Source of the DNA: Citrobacter sp. Marseille-Q6884
GTDB taxonomy: Bacteria; Pseudomonadota; Gammaproteobacteria; Enterobacterales; Enterobacteriaceae
Assembly: GCF_945906775.1 (NCBI RefSeq)
Contig: NZ_CAMDRE010000001.1
Span: 2,604,001 to 2,668,000, forward strand
Reading direction: 5' to 3'
Length of the DNA stretch: 64,000 nucleotides
Shown one piece after another: positions 1 to 8,829 of this stretch (its first letter is position 1; the number at the start of each line of letters is the position of its first letter). Below the pieces are notes generated by a model that was not told the origin of the DNA, searched no databases, and saw only the letters and a list, made by a program, of their open reading frames with translations. The position numbers were made by a program, and so were the translations under genes.

Positions 1-168
1 GCCGGTGTGACCGCGCCGAAAGGCAAGCGTATGGGTCACGCAGGGGCAATTATCGCAGGGGGTAAAGGTACGGCAGATGAGAAATTCGCCGCACTGGAAG
101 CCGCTGGCGTGAAAACCGTGCGTAGCCTCGCGGATATCGGCGAAGCACTGAAAGCGGTTATTAAGTAA
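1..168 (+). CDS. sucD: Succinyl-CoA synthetase alpha subunit, C-terminal end
   Basis: Open from the first base in frame 1 to a TAA at 166-168. The 55 residues match the C-terminus of SucD, with the glycine-rich GHAGAIIAGGKGTADEK stretch and an ending ALKAVIK. SucD with SucC forms the TCA-cycle enzyme that converts succinyl-CoA to succinate with nucleotide triphosphate formation. The phosphorylated histidine lies in the GHAG motif. The gene is cut by the window edge, so only the end is seen. In E. coli sucD is the last gene of the sdh-suc operon, which fits the terminator that follows. Confidence 0.96.
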   Translation, partial: AGVTAPKGKRMGHAGAIIAGGKGTADEKFAALEAAGVKTVRSLADIGEALKAVIK

Positions 169-260
169 TCCTCAAAAGCAGTAACAAAACCCGACCCCTT
201 CGCGCGACAGGAAATAGTTGTTGTGCGAAGGATGCAGGGTTGATTCGTTTTCGACATGGT

Positions 261-287
261 TGGCCATCTTATGATGGCCTTTTTTAT
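261..287 (+). terminator. Rho-independent terminator after sucD
   Basis: A 7-bp GGCCATC/GATGGCC stem with a TTAT loop (262-279) runs into six T residues. It lies 93 bases after the sucD stop and before the pocR-like gene. Confidence 0.85.
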
Positions 288-429
288 TTGTCTTAATCCA
301 ATATCTTGCAAATCAATCATAATCATCTTCACAAATGAGATTATTTTTTGCGGTAAACATCATTCTTTCTTTAGGCTAAATTCTGCATATTACCGGCTCA
401 AATATCATCGTTGCCGGAGGAATCGAGTC

Positions 430-1314
430 GTGAAAATTAAGGATGACTATTTACACTGTTTTTCCTCCATCGCAGAAATCTTCTCCCGTGCGACGGGATT
501 AGCGGCGATGATTGTTGATGTAACAGGTAAGGCGATATCCGATTGTTATAACTTTAATTCATTTTGTACATTAATGCGTGCGAACGAAACATATCGTGCA
601 ACTTGTCAAAAGTGTGATAAGTATTGTGCTTTTGAAGCGCTAAAACAGGTCAAACCCAGAATACTCTGCTGTCATTCGGGATTAAGCATCTTCTCGATGC
701 CTCTAATTCACGAGGGTAATCTTTACGGTTTTATTATTTGCGGTCAGGTGCGGGTAAAGTATCAGGAATATAAAACTATTATTGTTGAAGATAAACCGCA
801 GTGGATGAATGATCCGAAAATAAAAGAAGAATGGGAACGAGTTACTGTTGTCGATAATAATACGCTGGTGGCATCGGCAAATTTATTAAGTTTTATTGTG
901 GATAATTTTGAGCAGGAAGAAGATATGGAGAGTGTCTCTGAACCACAAGTGAGTTATGTCAGAAATTACAGTTCCGAGTTTTCTCGCCACGAGAAAAAAT
1001 TATTGGCAGCGTTGCGCTATATTGATGATAATTTATATGGCGAATTGTCTCTGGAGTCCGTGGCGGCGCATGTTTGTTTAAGTGCTAATTATTTCAGTCG
1101 TTTTTTCAAAAAACGGCAGGGTGTGAATTTCAAAACCTGGGTAAATCAGAAAAAAATGCAAAAGGCAGGGGAGTTACTGCACGATCCTGTTCATTCAATA
1201 GACAGCATTGCCCGGAAACTTCAATACGCGCAAACCAGTTATTTTTGTCGCGTATTCCGGGCAGCGCATCAAACATCACCCCAGTCTTTTCGTCACGCCA
1301 GGCTTTCGCAGTAA
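430..1314 (+). CDS. PocR-like AraC-family regulator
   Basis: 294 residues from a GTG at 430, chosen because GGAGG sits 9 bases upstream; the longer open frame from 256 has no ribosome site and gives an unrelated leader. The first ~170 residues match the PocR sensory domain, including the CxxCDKYC cysteine cluster, the RILCCHSGL segment and the GFIICGQVR motif. The last ~100 residues are an AraC double helix-turn-helix. Salmonella PocR activates cob and pdu genes in response to propanediol. Here the neighbours are cobA and a B12-dependent glutamate-fermentation cluster, not pdu genes, so the signal may differ. Its 3' end overlaps the convergent cobA by 22 bases. Confidence 0.85.
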   Translation: MKIKDDYLHCFSSIAEIFSRATGLAAMIVDVTGKAISDCYNFNSFCTLMRANETYRATCQKCDKYCAFEALKQVKPRILCCHSGLSIFSMPLIHEGNLYGFIICGQVRVKYQEYKTIIVEDKPQWMNDPKIKEEWERVTVVDNNTLVASANLLSFIVDNFEQEEDMESVSEPQVSYVRNYSSEFSRHEKKLLAALRYIDDNLYGELSLESVAAHVCLSANYFSRFFKKRQGVNFKTWVNQKKMQKAGELLHDPVHSIDSIARKLQYAQTSYFCRVFRAAHQTSPQSFRHARLSQ

Positions 1315-2081
1315 AGATGCTCCGGCAGCGTTACGGCTTCAGGAATAAAAGACAGGCGATCGCTCAGCGTGACGACATCGCCAATAACGATCAGCGCGGG
1401 GGGCATAATGTTCGCTTCCTGCGCTTTGCTCAATAATGAACCCAGTGTGCAGGTCAGGCGGCGCTGATTTTCTCGTGTGGCGGACATGATAACGGCCACG
1501 GGGGTGTCGGCAGATTTACCGCCCATCAAGAGTTCTTCGCAGATAAACGCCAGGTTGGCGATGCCCATGACGATAACCAGCGTACCGTTGAGTTTAGCCA
1601 GTTGACGCCAGTCCTGCTGCTGATTTCCTTCCCGCGTATGGCCTGTGACCACATGAAACCCGGATGCAAAATCACGATGGGTGACAGGAATACCCGCACA
1701 AGCGAGGCCACCAATGGTGGAGCTGATACCGGGAACCACTTCAAAGGGAATGCCGACGTCAACCAGCCCTTCGACTTCTTCCGCGCCACGGCCAAACACG
1801 TAAGGATCGCCGCCTTTGAGGCGAACGATGTTCTTATGTGTTTCCGCATACTGGATGAGCAATGCGTTGATTTCATCCTGTGGAACACAATGAAAGCCCG
1901 GATTTTTACCAACATTGATCAGCAGACAGTCTGGAGATGCCCATTCCAGGATTTTAGGATTGACCAGCCGATCGTAAATAATGACGTTAGCCTGTTTAAT
2001 GCACATCATCGCTTTGAGGGTGAGTAACGAAATATCGCCGGGACCTGCGCCAACGAGCCAGACCTTTCCGAAAGTTTTCAC
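1293..2081 (-). CDS. cobA: Uroporphyrinogen-III C-methyltransferase
   Basis: 262 residues, a stand-alone SUMT. It has the N-terminal GAGPGD SAM-binding motif (VWLVGAGPGDISLLTL), LKGGDPYVFGRGAEE, the VPGISS motif and GIPVTHRD, all hallmarks of the CobA/CysG-C family. The enzyme adds two methyl groups to uroporphyrinogen III to make precorrin-2, the branch point to siroheme and cobalamin. The chromosomal CysG of enterobacteria is a fusion, so this single-domain enzyme is an addition likely serving B12 synthesis. It lies among a PocR-like regulator, a corrinoid adenosyltransferase and a B12-dependent mutase. Confidence 0.93.
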   Translation of the reverse strand: MKTFGKVWLVGAGPGDISLLTLKAMMCIKQANVIIYDRLVNPKILEWASPDCLLINVGKNPGFHCVPQDEINALLIQYAETHKNIVRLKGGDPYVFGRGAEEVEGLVDVGIPFEVVPGISSTIGGLACAGIPVTHRDFASGFHVVTGHTREGNQQQDWRQLAKLNGTLVIVMGIANLAFICEELLMGGKSADTPVAVIMSATRENQRRLTCTLGSLLSKAQEANIMPPALIVIGDVVTLSDRLSFIPEAVTLPEHLYCESLA

Positions 2082-2486
2082 ATTGCGTCCTTTATCACGT
2101 CAAACATAAAAAGGCAGAAACTACATGGAGGAGTGTTTAAAAGCAGTCGTTTGCCTGTAAGTTATAACGCTGAATTGTCCTAAATTATCGACTGAATAAT
2201 ATTGATTAGTCTCGCAAAGTTTTTTCCTCAATAAACAAGATGACTTGAAAAATTATTAAGAACTTATTGGCTCTATTTGCCTGAGTTTAACCTTATTTAA
2301 ATTGTGTTTATTGCTGTGCTTGAGTATTATTGGCTAATATTTATACGCTATTTGTATGAGTAAATCATGGACTGGATCAATGACATCACAGGACAAAATA
2401 AAATATAACTCTCGATGCATATCTGGGTGCATTAAATTATTTTTTATAAGTTAAACTATTTTTGTACGCTGCAAATGGAAGAGGTT
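2082..2486. other. Divergent intergenic region cobA / lysR-type gene
   Basis: 405 bases, A+T-rich, between the divergent cobA and LysR-type gene, so it should hold promoters in both directions. No RNA gene or cobalamin riboswitch was recognised by eye, and no open frame looks genuine. Confidence 0.5.
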
Positions 2487-3389
2487 ATGAGAGGAAAAAT
2501 ACCGAAGACGGAGTTGCTGGTAACTTTTGAAGTGGTTGCGCGTCACGAAAGTTATACCCGGGCAGCAGAAGAGCTGGCTTTAACACAAAGTGCGGTTTTT
2601 CGCCAGGTGAATGCATTAGAAGATTTTCTAAATACATCACTTTTTAATCATGCTAAAAAACGCATTTTCTTAAATGCCGCAGGAAAACATTATTTAAGTA
2701 TCGTAAAGGAAACGCTGAATAAACTGGAACGTGATACGACCACGATCATGACCTGGCAGCCGACGGTGCAGGTCATTGAGCTGGCTGTTAATCCTACGTT
2801 TAGTACCCATTGGTTGATCCCGAACCTGCGCGAGTTCAATAAGCTCAATCCTGATATTATCGTGAATATCCATTCTTTAGCGAATATCGGTGATTTCCTT
2901 AACCGCGAGTACGATGCCGCGATCATGCGGGAAGATTTCTGTTCGCCGTGGTCTGGGGTTGAGTACCTGTTTGAAGAGGAAATTTTACCGGTCTGCAGCA
3001 GATGTTTGCTTTCTGAACCTAATCAGAAGGTGGCCGTCGATGATTTGCTGAATGAATTTCCGCTTTTGCATCAAAGCACACGGATAAAAGGCTGGCAGGA
3101 ATGGTTTTCGCTGTCCGACATCAGCAGTCCGCTGGTGAACAAAGGACCTCGATTTGATTTATTGTCGATGCTCATTGCGGCGGTACGTTCCAATTTAGGT
3201 GTCGCGCTGTTGCCCCGTTTTGCTATTCAGCACGATTTGGACAGTGGTGATATGGTCATTCCTTGCGATGTGCCGATGCGTACCGGGAATCGCTTCATCA
3301 TGACATGGCGTGAGGAAAAATCGGAATCCCTGCATTTACAGATATTCCGCAACTGGTTACTGAATAAATCCGCCGTATCGGCGACGTGA
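2487..3389 (+). CDS. LysR-family transcriptional regulator (GcvA-like)
   Basis: 300 residues from the ATG at 2487, chosen over the one at 2475 because GGAAGAGG precedes it by a normal distance. Residues ~5-65 form a winged helix-turn-helix (FEVVARHESYTRAAEELALTQS then VFRQVNALE). The rest is a periplasmic-binding-like effector domain containing the GVALLPRF segment. It resembles the GcvA/AmpR group. It lies beside the glutamate cluster, divergent from cobA and convergent with the adenosyltransferase, so control of one or both is likely but unproven. Confidence 0.82.
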   Translation: MRGKIPKTELLVTFEVVARHESYTRAAEELALTQSAVFRQVNALEDFLNTSLFNHAKKRIFLNAAGKHYLSIVKETLNKLERDTTTIMTWQPTVQVIELAVNPTFSTHWLIPNLREFNKLNPDIIVNIHSLANIGDFLNREYDAAIMREDFCSPWSGVEYLFEEEILPVCSRCLLSEPNQKVAVDDLLNEFPLLHQSTRIKGWQEWFSLSDISSPLVNKGPRFDLLSMLIAAVRSNLGVALLPRFAIQHDLDSGDMVIPCDVPMRTGNRFIMTWREEKSESLHLQIFRNWLLNKSAVSAT

Positions 3390-3409
3390 TGGTGGCTTTG
3401 TTTTAGGAA

Positions 3410-3488
3410 GCCGGATGAGGCGGTTACACCGCTATCCGGCATAGAGGCAAAGCAAACAAGAGGCCGGATAAGCAGTTGGCTATCCGGC
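3410..3488. repeat. REP/BIME pair
   Basis: Two palindromic units with the GCCGGAT...ATCCGGC signature (3410-3440 and 3463-3488) in the gap between convergent genes. This is typical of enterobacterial REP elements, found outside genes. Confidence 0.85.
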
Positions 3489-3502
3489 AAAAGAAAGTCG
3501 TG

Positions 3503-4105
3503 TTACCAGTCGATTCCGACTTGCGCCTGAATACCGCTATCAAAGGCATGTTTGACCGGGCGCATCTCACTCACCGTATCCGCAAGTTCGAGTAATTGTG
3601 TGTGGCACCCGCGCCCCGTGACGATGACGCTCTGTTCTGCAGGGCGATTTTCGATAGCGGTGAGAACCTCCTGCGTGTCCAGATAGTGATAGGCCAACAT
3701 ATAAGTGAGCTCGTCGAGTACCACCAGGTCGTAATGCGCATCGGCTAGCATACGCTTACTTTCTTGCCAGACGGCGGCTGCCGCTGCAATGTCGGCTTCA
3801 CGGTTCTGTGTTTCCCAGGTAAAGCCGGTACCCATAATGTGAAATTCAACGCCGAGCGGTTGCAGCGTGTTGTACTCGCCATTGTCCCACTGACCTTTAA
3901 TAAACTGCGCGATGCCAACGGTTTTTCCGTGACCAACCGCGCGCGTTGCCGTACCAAAGGCTGCGGTGGATTTCCCTTTACCGTTGCCGGTAAAGACGAT
4001 CAGAATCCCTTTTTTCTCCGTTGCCGCCGCCACGCGGGTATCGACCTGCTCTTTCAGCTTCTGCTGCCGTTGGCGATGTCTGTCATTGTTGGCTCGCGCT
4101 TCCAT
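3503..4105 (-). CDS. btuR: Corrinoid (cob(I)alamin) adenosyltransferase, BtuR/CobA type
   Basis: 200 residues with the ATP-binding P-loop GNGKGKST at residues 40-47 and the VLDELTYML motif, matching the ~196-residue BtuR/CobA(Salmonella)/CobO family. It transfers the adenosyl group of ATP to cob(I)alamin, giving the coenzyme B12 that glutamate mutase needs. It starts 11 bases after the fumarase gene on the same strand and is probably cotranscribed. Enterobacteria normally carry btuR elsewhere (near trp/cysB), so this may be a second copy dedicated to the cluster; the rest of the genome is not visible. Confidence 0.93.
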   Translation of the reverse strand: MEARANNDRHRQRQQKLKEQVDTRVAAATEKKGILIVFTGNGKGKSTAAFGTATRAVGHGKTVGIAQFIKGQWDNGEYNTLQPLGVEFHIMGTGFTWETQNREADIAAAAAVWQESKRMLADAHYDLVVLDELTYMLAYHYLDTQEVLTAIENRPAEQSVIVTGRGCHTQLLELADTVSEMRPVKHAFDSGIQAQVGIDW

Positions 4106-4116
4106 TGTGTTGCTCC

Positions 4117-5769
4117 TTATTTCCCTGCCGGGCAGGTTGTACAGCGATGCTGCTGCTCAAACTGGCTGAAGAAGTTATTGCCTTTGTCATCCACTAACAC
4201 GAAGGCTGGCATGTTTTCGACTTCCATCATCCAGACTGCTTCCATTCCCAGTTCCGGGTACTCAAGGCAGCGCAGGCTTTTCACATACTGCTGTGCCAGT
4301 AGGGCTGCCGCCCCCCCGATGCTGCCAAGGTTAAATCCGCCATGAGTGTGGCAGGCATCGGTGACTTGCTTACTGCGATTGCCTTTCGACAACATAATCA
4401 GACTGCCACCCGCCGCCTGGAAGGCATCTACGTAGCCATCCATGCGCCCGCCGGTGGTGGGACCCATTGAACCACAGGCCTGATTGTTCGGTGTTTTTGC
4501 CGGGCCGGCATAATAGACGATATGATTTTTCATGTACTCTGGCATCGGCTCACCGTTATCCAGACGTTCCTTGATTTTGGCATGAGCGATGTCACGGGCG
4601 ACGACAATCGGACCGCTGAGTGACAGTCGGGTTCCAATAGGCAACGCGGTAAGGTCGTGCAGAATCTCGCGCAGTGGGCGATCCAAATTGAGCTGCACGG
4701 TTTGGGCGCCATTTTCTACGCGTTGAGAATCGGGAATATATTTGCCCGGATTATGCTCAAGTTTCTCCAGCCAGATACCGTGTTTGTTAATTTTGGCTTT
4801 AATGTTGCGATCGGCAGAGCAGGAGAGTGCCATGGCGATAGGGCAGGAGCCACCGTGACGCGGCAGACGAATCACCCGAATATCGTGAGCAAAGTATTTT
4901 CCGCCGAATTGCGCGCCAATACCAAACTCGCGGCTGGCATTGAGCAGCGTGGCTTCGAGTGCCGTATCGCGGAAAGCCTGCCCCAGTTCGTTCCCGCTGG
5001 TGGGCAGGTTATCGTAGTATTTCGTTGAGGCCAGTTTGGCGACTTTCAGTGCCTGATCGGCAGACAGACCACCGACGACAAAAGCAATGTGATACGGTGG
5101 GCAGGCTGCGGTTCCCAGCGATTTCATTTTTTCAATCAGGAACGCAGTGAGTTTCTCTGGCTGCAGAATGGATTTTGTTTCCTGATACAGCGCCGCTTTG
5201 TTTGCAGAGCCGCCGCCTTTGTTGACGAACAGGAACCGGTATTCGTTACCCGGTGTGGCGCTGATATCGATTTGTGCTGGCAGGTTAGTCTGAGTATTGA
5301 CCTCGGTATACATATCCAGCGGGGCGTTTTGCGAGTAACGCAGGTTGTTTTCGGTGAAGGTGGCATATACGCCTTTGCTTAATGCTTCGGCATCGTCACC
5401 ACCGGTCCAGACCTGCTGACCTTTGCTCGCAACAATGGTTGCGGTGCCGGTATCCTGGCAGTTTGGCAGTATGCCTTTGGCGGAGACTTCAGCATTGCGC
5501 AGCAGTTGAAGCGCGACGTATTTATCGTTACTGCTGGCCTGCGGGTCATGCAGGATGCTGGCGACCTGTTTCAAATGTCCGGCACGCAGAAAGAATGAAG
5601 CCTCATAAAAGGCCTGTTGCGCCAACAAGGTTAATGCCTCGGGCGCAACCTTGATCACTTCCTCTCCGTCTAACTCTGTCACCGTAACGTGCTGGTTACT
5701 GAGTAATTCATATTCTGTATTATCTTTACTCTGAACAAAGAGTTCCTGCCAGACAAATGGTTTAGACAT
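4117..5769 (-). CDS. fumD: Class I fumarase / mesaconase (FumD type)
   Basis: 550 residues, full length for the single-chain, iron-sulfur class I fumarases (E. coli FumA is 548). The cluster cysteines sit in GILPNCQDTGT, GTAACPPYHIAF and QACGSMGPTTGGRMDGY. E. coli O157:H7 has a paralogue, FumD, encoded in a methylaspartate cluster and shown to act as a mesaconase/fumarase. The context here is the same (glutamate mutase and methylaspartase upstream), so hydration of mesaconate to citramalate is the likely role. Ordinary fumarase activity is probably retained. Confidence 0.9.
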   Translation of the reverse strand: MSKPFVWQELFVQSKDNTEYELLSNQHVTVTELDGEEVIKVAPEALTLLAQQAFYEASFFLRAGHLKQVASILHDPQASSNDKYVALQLLRNAEVSAKGILPNCQDTGTATIVASKGQQVWTGGDDAEALSKGVYATFTENNLRYSQNAPLDMYTEVNTQTNLPAQIDISATPGNEYRFLFVNKGGGSANKAALYQETKSILQPEKLTAFLIEKMKSLGTAACPPYHIAFVVGGLSADQALKVAKLASTKYYDNLPTSGNELGQAFRDTALEATLLNASREFGIGAQFGGKYFAHDIRVIRLPRHGGSCPIAMALSCSADRNIKAKINKHGIWLEKLEHNPGKYIPDSQRVENGAQTVQLNLDRPLREILHDLTALPIGTRLSLSGPIVVARDIAHAKIKERLDNGEPMPEYMKNHIVYYAGPAKTPNNQACGSMGPTTGGRMDGYVDAFQAAGGSLIMLSKGNRSKQVTDACHTHGGFNLGSIGGAAALLAQQYVKSLRCLEYPELGMEAVWMMEVENMPAFVLVDDKGNNFFSQFEQQHRCTTCPAGK

Positions 5770-5792
5770 TTACTTCTCACCTTTAAGTTATT

Positions 5793-5875
5793 TGGCCGGA
5801 TGGCTGCGTAATGCCTGACCCGGCCTACGGGGGTTGACCGTACTGTAGGCCGGATAGCGTCAGTGCCATCCGGCT
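5793..5875. repeat. REP/BIME pair
   Basis: Two REP-like units with GCCGGAT and CATCCGGC arms in the 111-base gap between fumD and the glutaminase gene. Confidence 0.8.
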
Positions 5876-5880
5876 TTGGC

Positions 5881-6882
5881 TTAGTGCGCTAAAAAGACAT
5901 TAGCTTTTGTCGCTTCGGCGACATATTCGATAGTTTTCTGGGCGCGAACGCTGTTACCGGCTTCATCCAGCGGCGGTGAATAGACGGCAATGGCATATTG
6001 GCCGGGGACGACCGCAACCATCCCGCCACCAACACCGCTCTTCGCCGGGATACCAACGGTGTAGAGCCATTTGCCGCTGCCGTCATACAATCCGGCAATC
6101 GCCATTTCGGCCAGTACCTGCGGGACATACTTTTCATTCAGCAATTGTTTACCGTTGAATGGAGATTTTCCTTTGTTCGCGAGTACAGCACCCATTTTCG
6201 CCAGTTGTTCAACGGTGATATCTACCGAACACTGACGGGTGTAAATCTCTACGGCTTCTTCTGTGTTGCCGTAGAAGCTGTTATAGGATTCCATCAGTTT
6301 TGCCAGTGCCTGGTTATGCTGGTTGGTATCCATCTCTGATTTGAAAACGGGCTCATTAACGGTGAGCGTGGCATCTGCCCAGACGTTCAGGTTGTCGAGG
6401 ATTTTGTTCCAGCGATCCGTTTTGTCTTTGGCTTCGATCAGGCTAACGGTGCTCATCGCGCCAGCGTTAACGAGTGGGTTTTCCGGTGCGCCTTTAGTGA
6501 GCTCAACGGCTAAACCTGAGTTGAACGGCATGCCGGTGGCATTGGCCCCGAGTTTATCCAGCACGACCTGAGGACCGTGCTGCTCCATGGCCAGCGCCAT
6601 GGTGAAAACTTTACTCAGGGATTCCATCGGAAAGGGTTTTTTGACATCGCCAACCTGGTAGATTTTGCCGTCAACCGTGGCGATGGTGATGGCAAAGTTT
6701 TTCGGACTGTAGGTTGCCAGGGCCGGAATATAGTCGGCAACTTTGCCGTCATTGTTACTTTTATACTTCTGATGCGCCTGCTCAATCAGTTTGGCGTAGT
6801 CCGGCGTGGTTTGCGCGAATGTCGTTGCGCTAAACAATACGCTGAAGGAAAAAATACTCACGCCGATAATGGATTTATTCAT
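5881..6882 (-). CDS. Exported glutaminase
   Basis: 333 residues of the serine-dependent beta-lactamase-like glutaminase family (E. coli YbaS/YneH are ~310). The catalytic SxxK is S88-L-S-K91, and the NPLVNAGAM and GIPAKSGVGGG motifs are present. Unlike the two E. coli glutaminases it starts with a clear signal peptide (residues 1-23, cleavage near TFA-Q), predicting a periplasmic enzyme. It would release glutamate from glutamine outside the membrane, feeding the symporter encoded just upstream in the same direction. REP elements lie on both sides. Confidence 0.9.
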   Translation of the reverse strand: MNKSIIGVSIFSFSVLFSATTFAQTTPDYAKLIEQAHQKYKSNNDGKVADYIPALATYSPKNFAITIATVDGKIYQVGDVKKPFPMESLSKVFTMALAMEQHGPQVVLDKLGANATGMPFNSGLAVELTKGAPENPLVNAGAMSTVSLIEAKDKTDRWNKILDNLNVWADATLTVNEPVFKSEMDTNQHNQALAKLMESYNSFYGNTEEAVEIYTRQCSVDITVEQLAKMGAVLANKGKSPFNGKQLLNEKYVPQVLAEMAIAGLYDGSGKWLYTVGIPAKSGVGGGMVAVVPGQYAIAVYSPPLDEAGNSVRAQKTIEYVAEATKANVFLAH

Positions 6883-6936
6883 GGTGCATTCCCTGTTGGT
6901 GTTGTGAATAAAGATCCGTAGACCGGAAAAACCTTA

Positions 6937-7018
6937 TGGGCCTGGTAAGACGCGTTGCGTCGCCATCAGGCATGGCTCTCTTGACGGATAGCGGCGTAAA
7001 CACCTTATCCGGCCTACA
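6937..7018. repeat. REP/BIME element
   Basis: Inverted REP-like arms (GCCTGGTAAGACGCG... and ...CCTTATCCGGCCTAC) in the gap between the glutaminase and symporter genes. Confidence 0.7.
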
Positions 7019-7037
7019 GATCGTTGTTATTTAACTA

Positions 7038-8342
7038 TCAGGACATAGCAACTTCCGTTTCGGTAACAGGACGTTCCTGTTCCGGGGTTTTAACTGGCGC
7101 AGCGCCACGACAACCCTGGCCGAAGTGTTCACCTTCCCAGCGGCTGACAATGGCAGCACCCATTGCATTACTCATTACGTTAGTGGCAGAACGACCCATA
7201 TCGAGGAATGGATCAACGCCCATCAGCAGGATCAGACCGGCTTCAGGAATGTTGAACTGGTTCAGTGTTGCGGCGATAACCACCATTGATGCACGTGGTA
7301 CACCGGCCATCCCTTTAGAGGTCAACATCAGGATTAACAGCATGGTGATTTGCTCGCCCATGCTCAGCTCAATGTTGCACGCCTGTGCAATAAACACTGT
7401 GGCAAAGGAGCAGTAAGCCATGGAGCCAACCAGGTTAAAGGAGTAACCGATTGGTAAAACAAAACTGGCGATTTTTGAAGAAACACCGAACTTTTCCAGC
7501 TTATCCAGCGTGCCCGGGAAAGCAGCTTCAGAACTGGAGGTAGTAAAGGCCAATAGAGCCGGTTCGAAGATTGACTTTGTCAGACGGCTGATGCAAGGGC
7601 CGACAATCATGGTAGACAAACCGATCAGGATGGCCCACAACATGCCCAGGGTCAGGTAGAACTCACCCATAAAGATACCGGCGCTAACCATTACGCCCAG
7701 ACCACGTTCGGCGATCAGACCTGAAATAGCGGCAAAAACAGTCAACGGTGCAAACAGCATGACGTAGCCTGTCAGCTTCAGCATGACGTGTACCAGTGAG
7801 TCCAGAACTTTAACGATAGGCTCTGCTTTTTCGCCAATTGCAGCCAGACTGCATCCGAGGAAAATGGAGAAGACGACGATCTGCAGGATTTCGTTACGCG
7901 CCATCGCATCAACAATACTGGTCGGTACGGCGTGCGAGATAAATACTTTCAGCGTAAAGGGTTCTGACTTAACGGCGGCAACAGCCCCAACATCATGTGG
8001 AACGAAGTTAATGCCTGCGCCCGGCTGGAAGAGATTGACGATAACCAGACCCAATGCGATTGACAGCAATGAGGCGCAAATAAACAGGAAAAAAGTTTTG
8101 GAGAATATACGCCCAAGCGTTTTGGCATCGCCCATTTTAGCAATACCGACGACCAGCGTTGAAATAACTAATGGTGCGATAATCATTTTCACCATACGCA
8201 AGAAGATTGTGGTGAAAATGGAAATATCCTGTGCATATGATTTTGCTGTTTCAGCCGCTGCCATATTATTTATGGCCACCCCGGCAATCATGCCGAGTAT
8301 CAGGCCTAATATGATCATCTTCGTTAAACTAATTTTCTTCAT
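7038..8342 (-). CDS. Dicarboxylate/amino acid:cation symporter (GltP/DctA family)
   Basis: 434 residues from the ATG at 8342, which has GGAG just upstream; a longer frame to 8396 adds an unlikely leader. Multiple hydrophobic segments and the DAACS-family hairpin motif TTSSSEAAFPGTL are present, with GMAGVPRAS and DMGRSATNV near the C-terminus. Such carriers import glutamate, aspartate or C4-dicarboxylates with protons or sodium. Position between the glutaminase and the glutamate mutase genes points to glutamate. Substrate and coupling ion cannot be read from sequence alone. Confidence 0.88.
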   Translation of the reverse strand: MKKISLTKMIILGLILGMIAGVAINNMAAAETAKSYAQDISIFTTIFLRMVKMIIAPLVISTLVVGIAKMGDAKTLGRIFSKTFFLFICASLLSIALGLVIVNLFQPGAGINFVPHDVGAVAAVKSEPFTLKVFISHAVPTSIVDAMARNEILQIVVFSIFLGCSLAAIGEKAEPIVKVLDSLVHVMLKLTGYVMLFAPLTVFAAISGLIAERGLGVMVSAGIFMGEFYLTLGMLWAILIGLSTMIVGPCISRLTKSIFEPALLAFTTSSSEAAFPGTLDKLEKFGVSSKIASFVLPIGYSFNLVGSMAYCSFATVFIAQACNIELSMGEQITMLLILMLTSKGMAGVPRASMVVIAATLNQFNIPEAGLILLMGVDPFLDMGRSATNVMSNAMGAAIVSRWEGEHFGQGCRGAAPVKTPEQERPVTETEVAMS

Positions 8343-8511
8343 GTTTACTCCATCGGATAAAGGCTGGTAATTAAAATAGTGTAGGGTGACGTGCACCTGA
8401 GCCAGGACAGCAGCTCAGGCACACGCCTGTTGTGACCAACCGCATGAATAATTCGAAGCACTGTGATACAGCTGAATTCTGTGCTCCAATGGTTGTTATT
8501 GTGTTTTTTTG

Positions 8512-8829
8512 TTACAAGTCGAACTCAATACTTAATAATGGTGCATGTTGCTGTGCACCATAAACGTCATTATCACCAACGTTACCGGAGATAATGTCGC
8601 GAGGCATGACGATTTTTACTGCATTAGCCGGATCAAACCAGACGATATTATGAATAAAGTCAGGCTCGACATTATATAAACCGGCAATAAGCTGCGGCGT
8701 TAATTGCTCCGAGGCTTTCACCCGCTGATAGTCTTCCCTGGTTTTAAATAAGATATCTAAGACCAGTTCATACGGTCCGGCGTTTTTGGAACGAATGACC
8801 TGCGCCAGTGAACAAATTGAGTGTTTCAT
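8512..8829 (-). CDS. DUF4387 family protein
   Basis: 105 residues, small and soluble. It matches the DUF4387 family, which usually sits directly after a DUF1446 (AtuA-like) gene as here. Its start overlaps the DUF1446 stop by 4 bases, so the two are translationally coupled. The family has no established activity that I know of; the pair probably forms a two-subunit enzyme of the acyl-CoA or small-acid type. Confidence 0.75.
   Translation of the reverse strand: MKHSICSLAQVIRSKNAGPYELVLDILFKTREDYQRVKASEQLTPQLIAGLYNVEPDFIHNIVWFDPANAVKIVMPRDIISGNVGDNDVYGAQQHAPLLSIEFDL

Noticed and set aside
256..429. N-terminal extension of the PocR-like protein
   Set aside because: It reads through the sucD terminator and an A+T-rich gap; the GTG at 430 has GGAGG and matches the family start.
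8396..8419. Hairpin CCTGAGC/GCTCAGG upstream of the symporter gene
   Set aside because: It has no T tract on either strand and only a 7-bp core; not enough to call a terminator or riboswitch.
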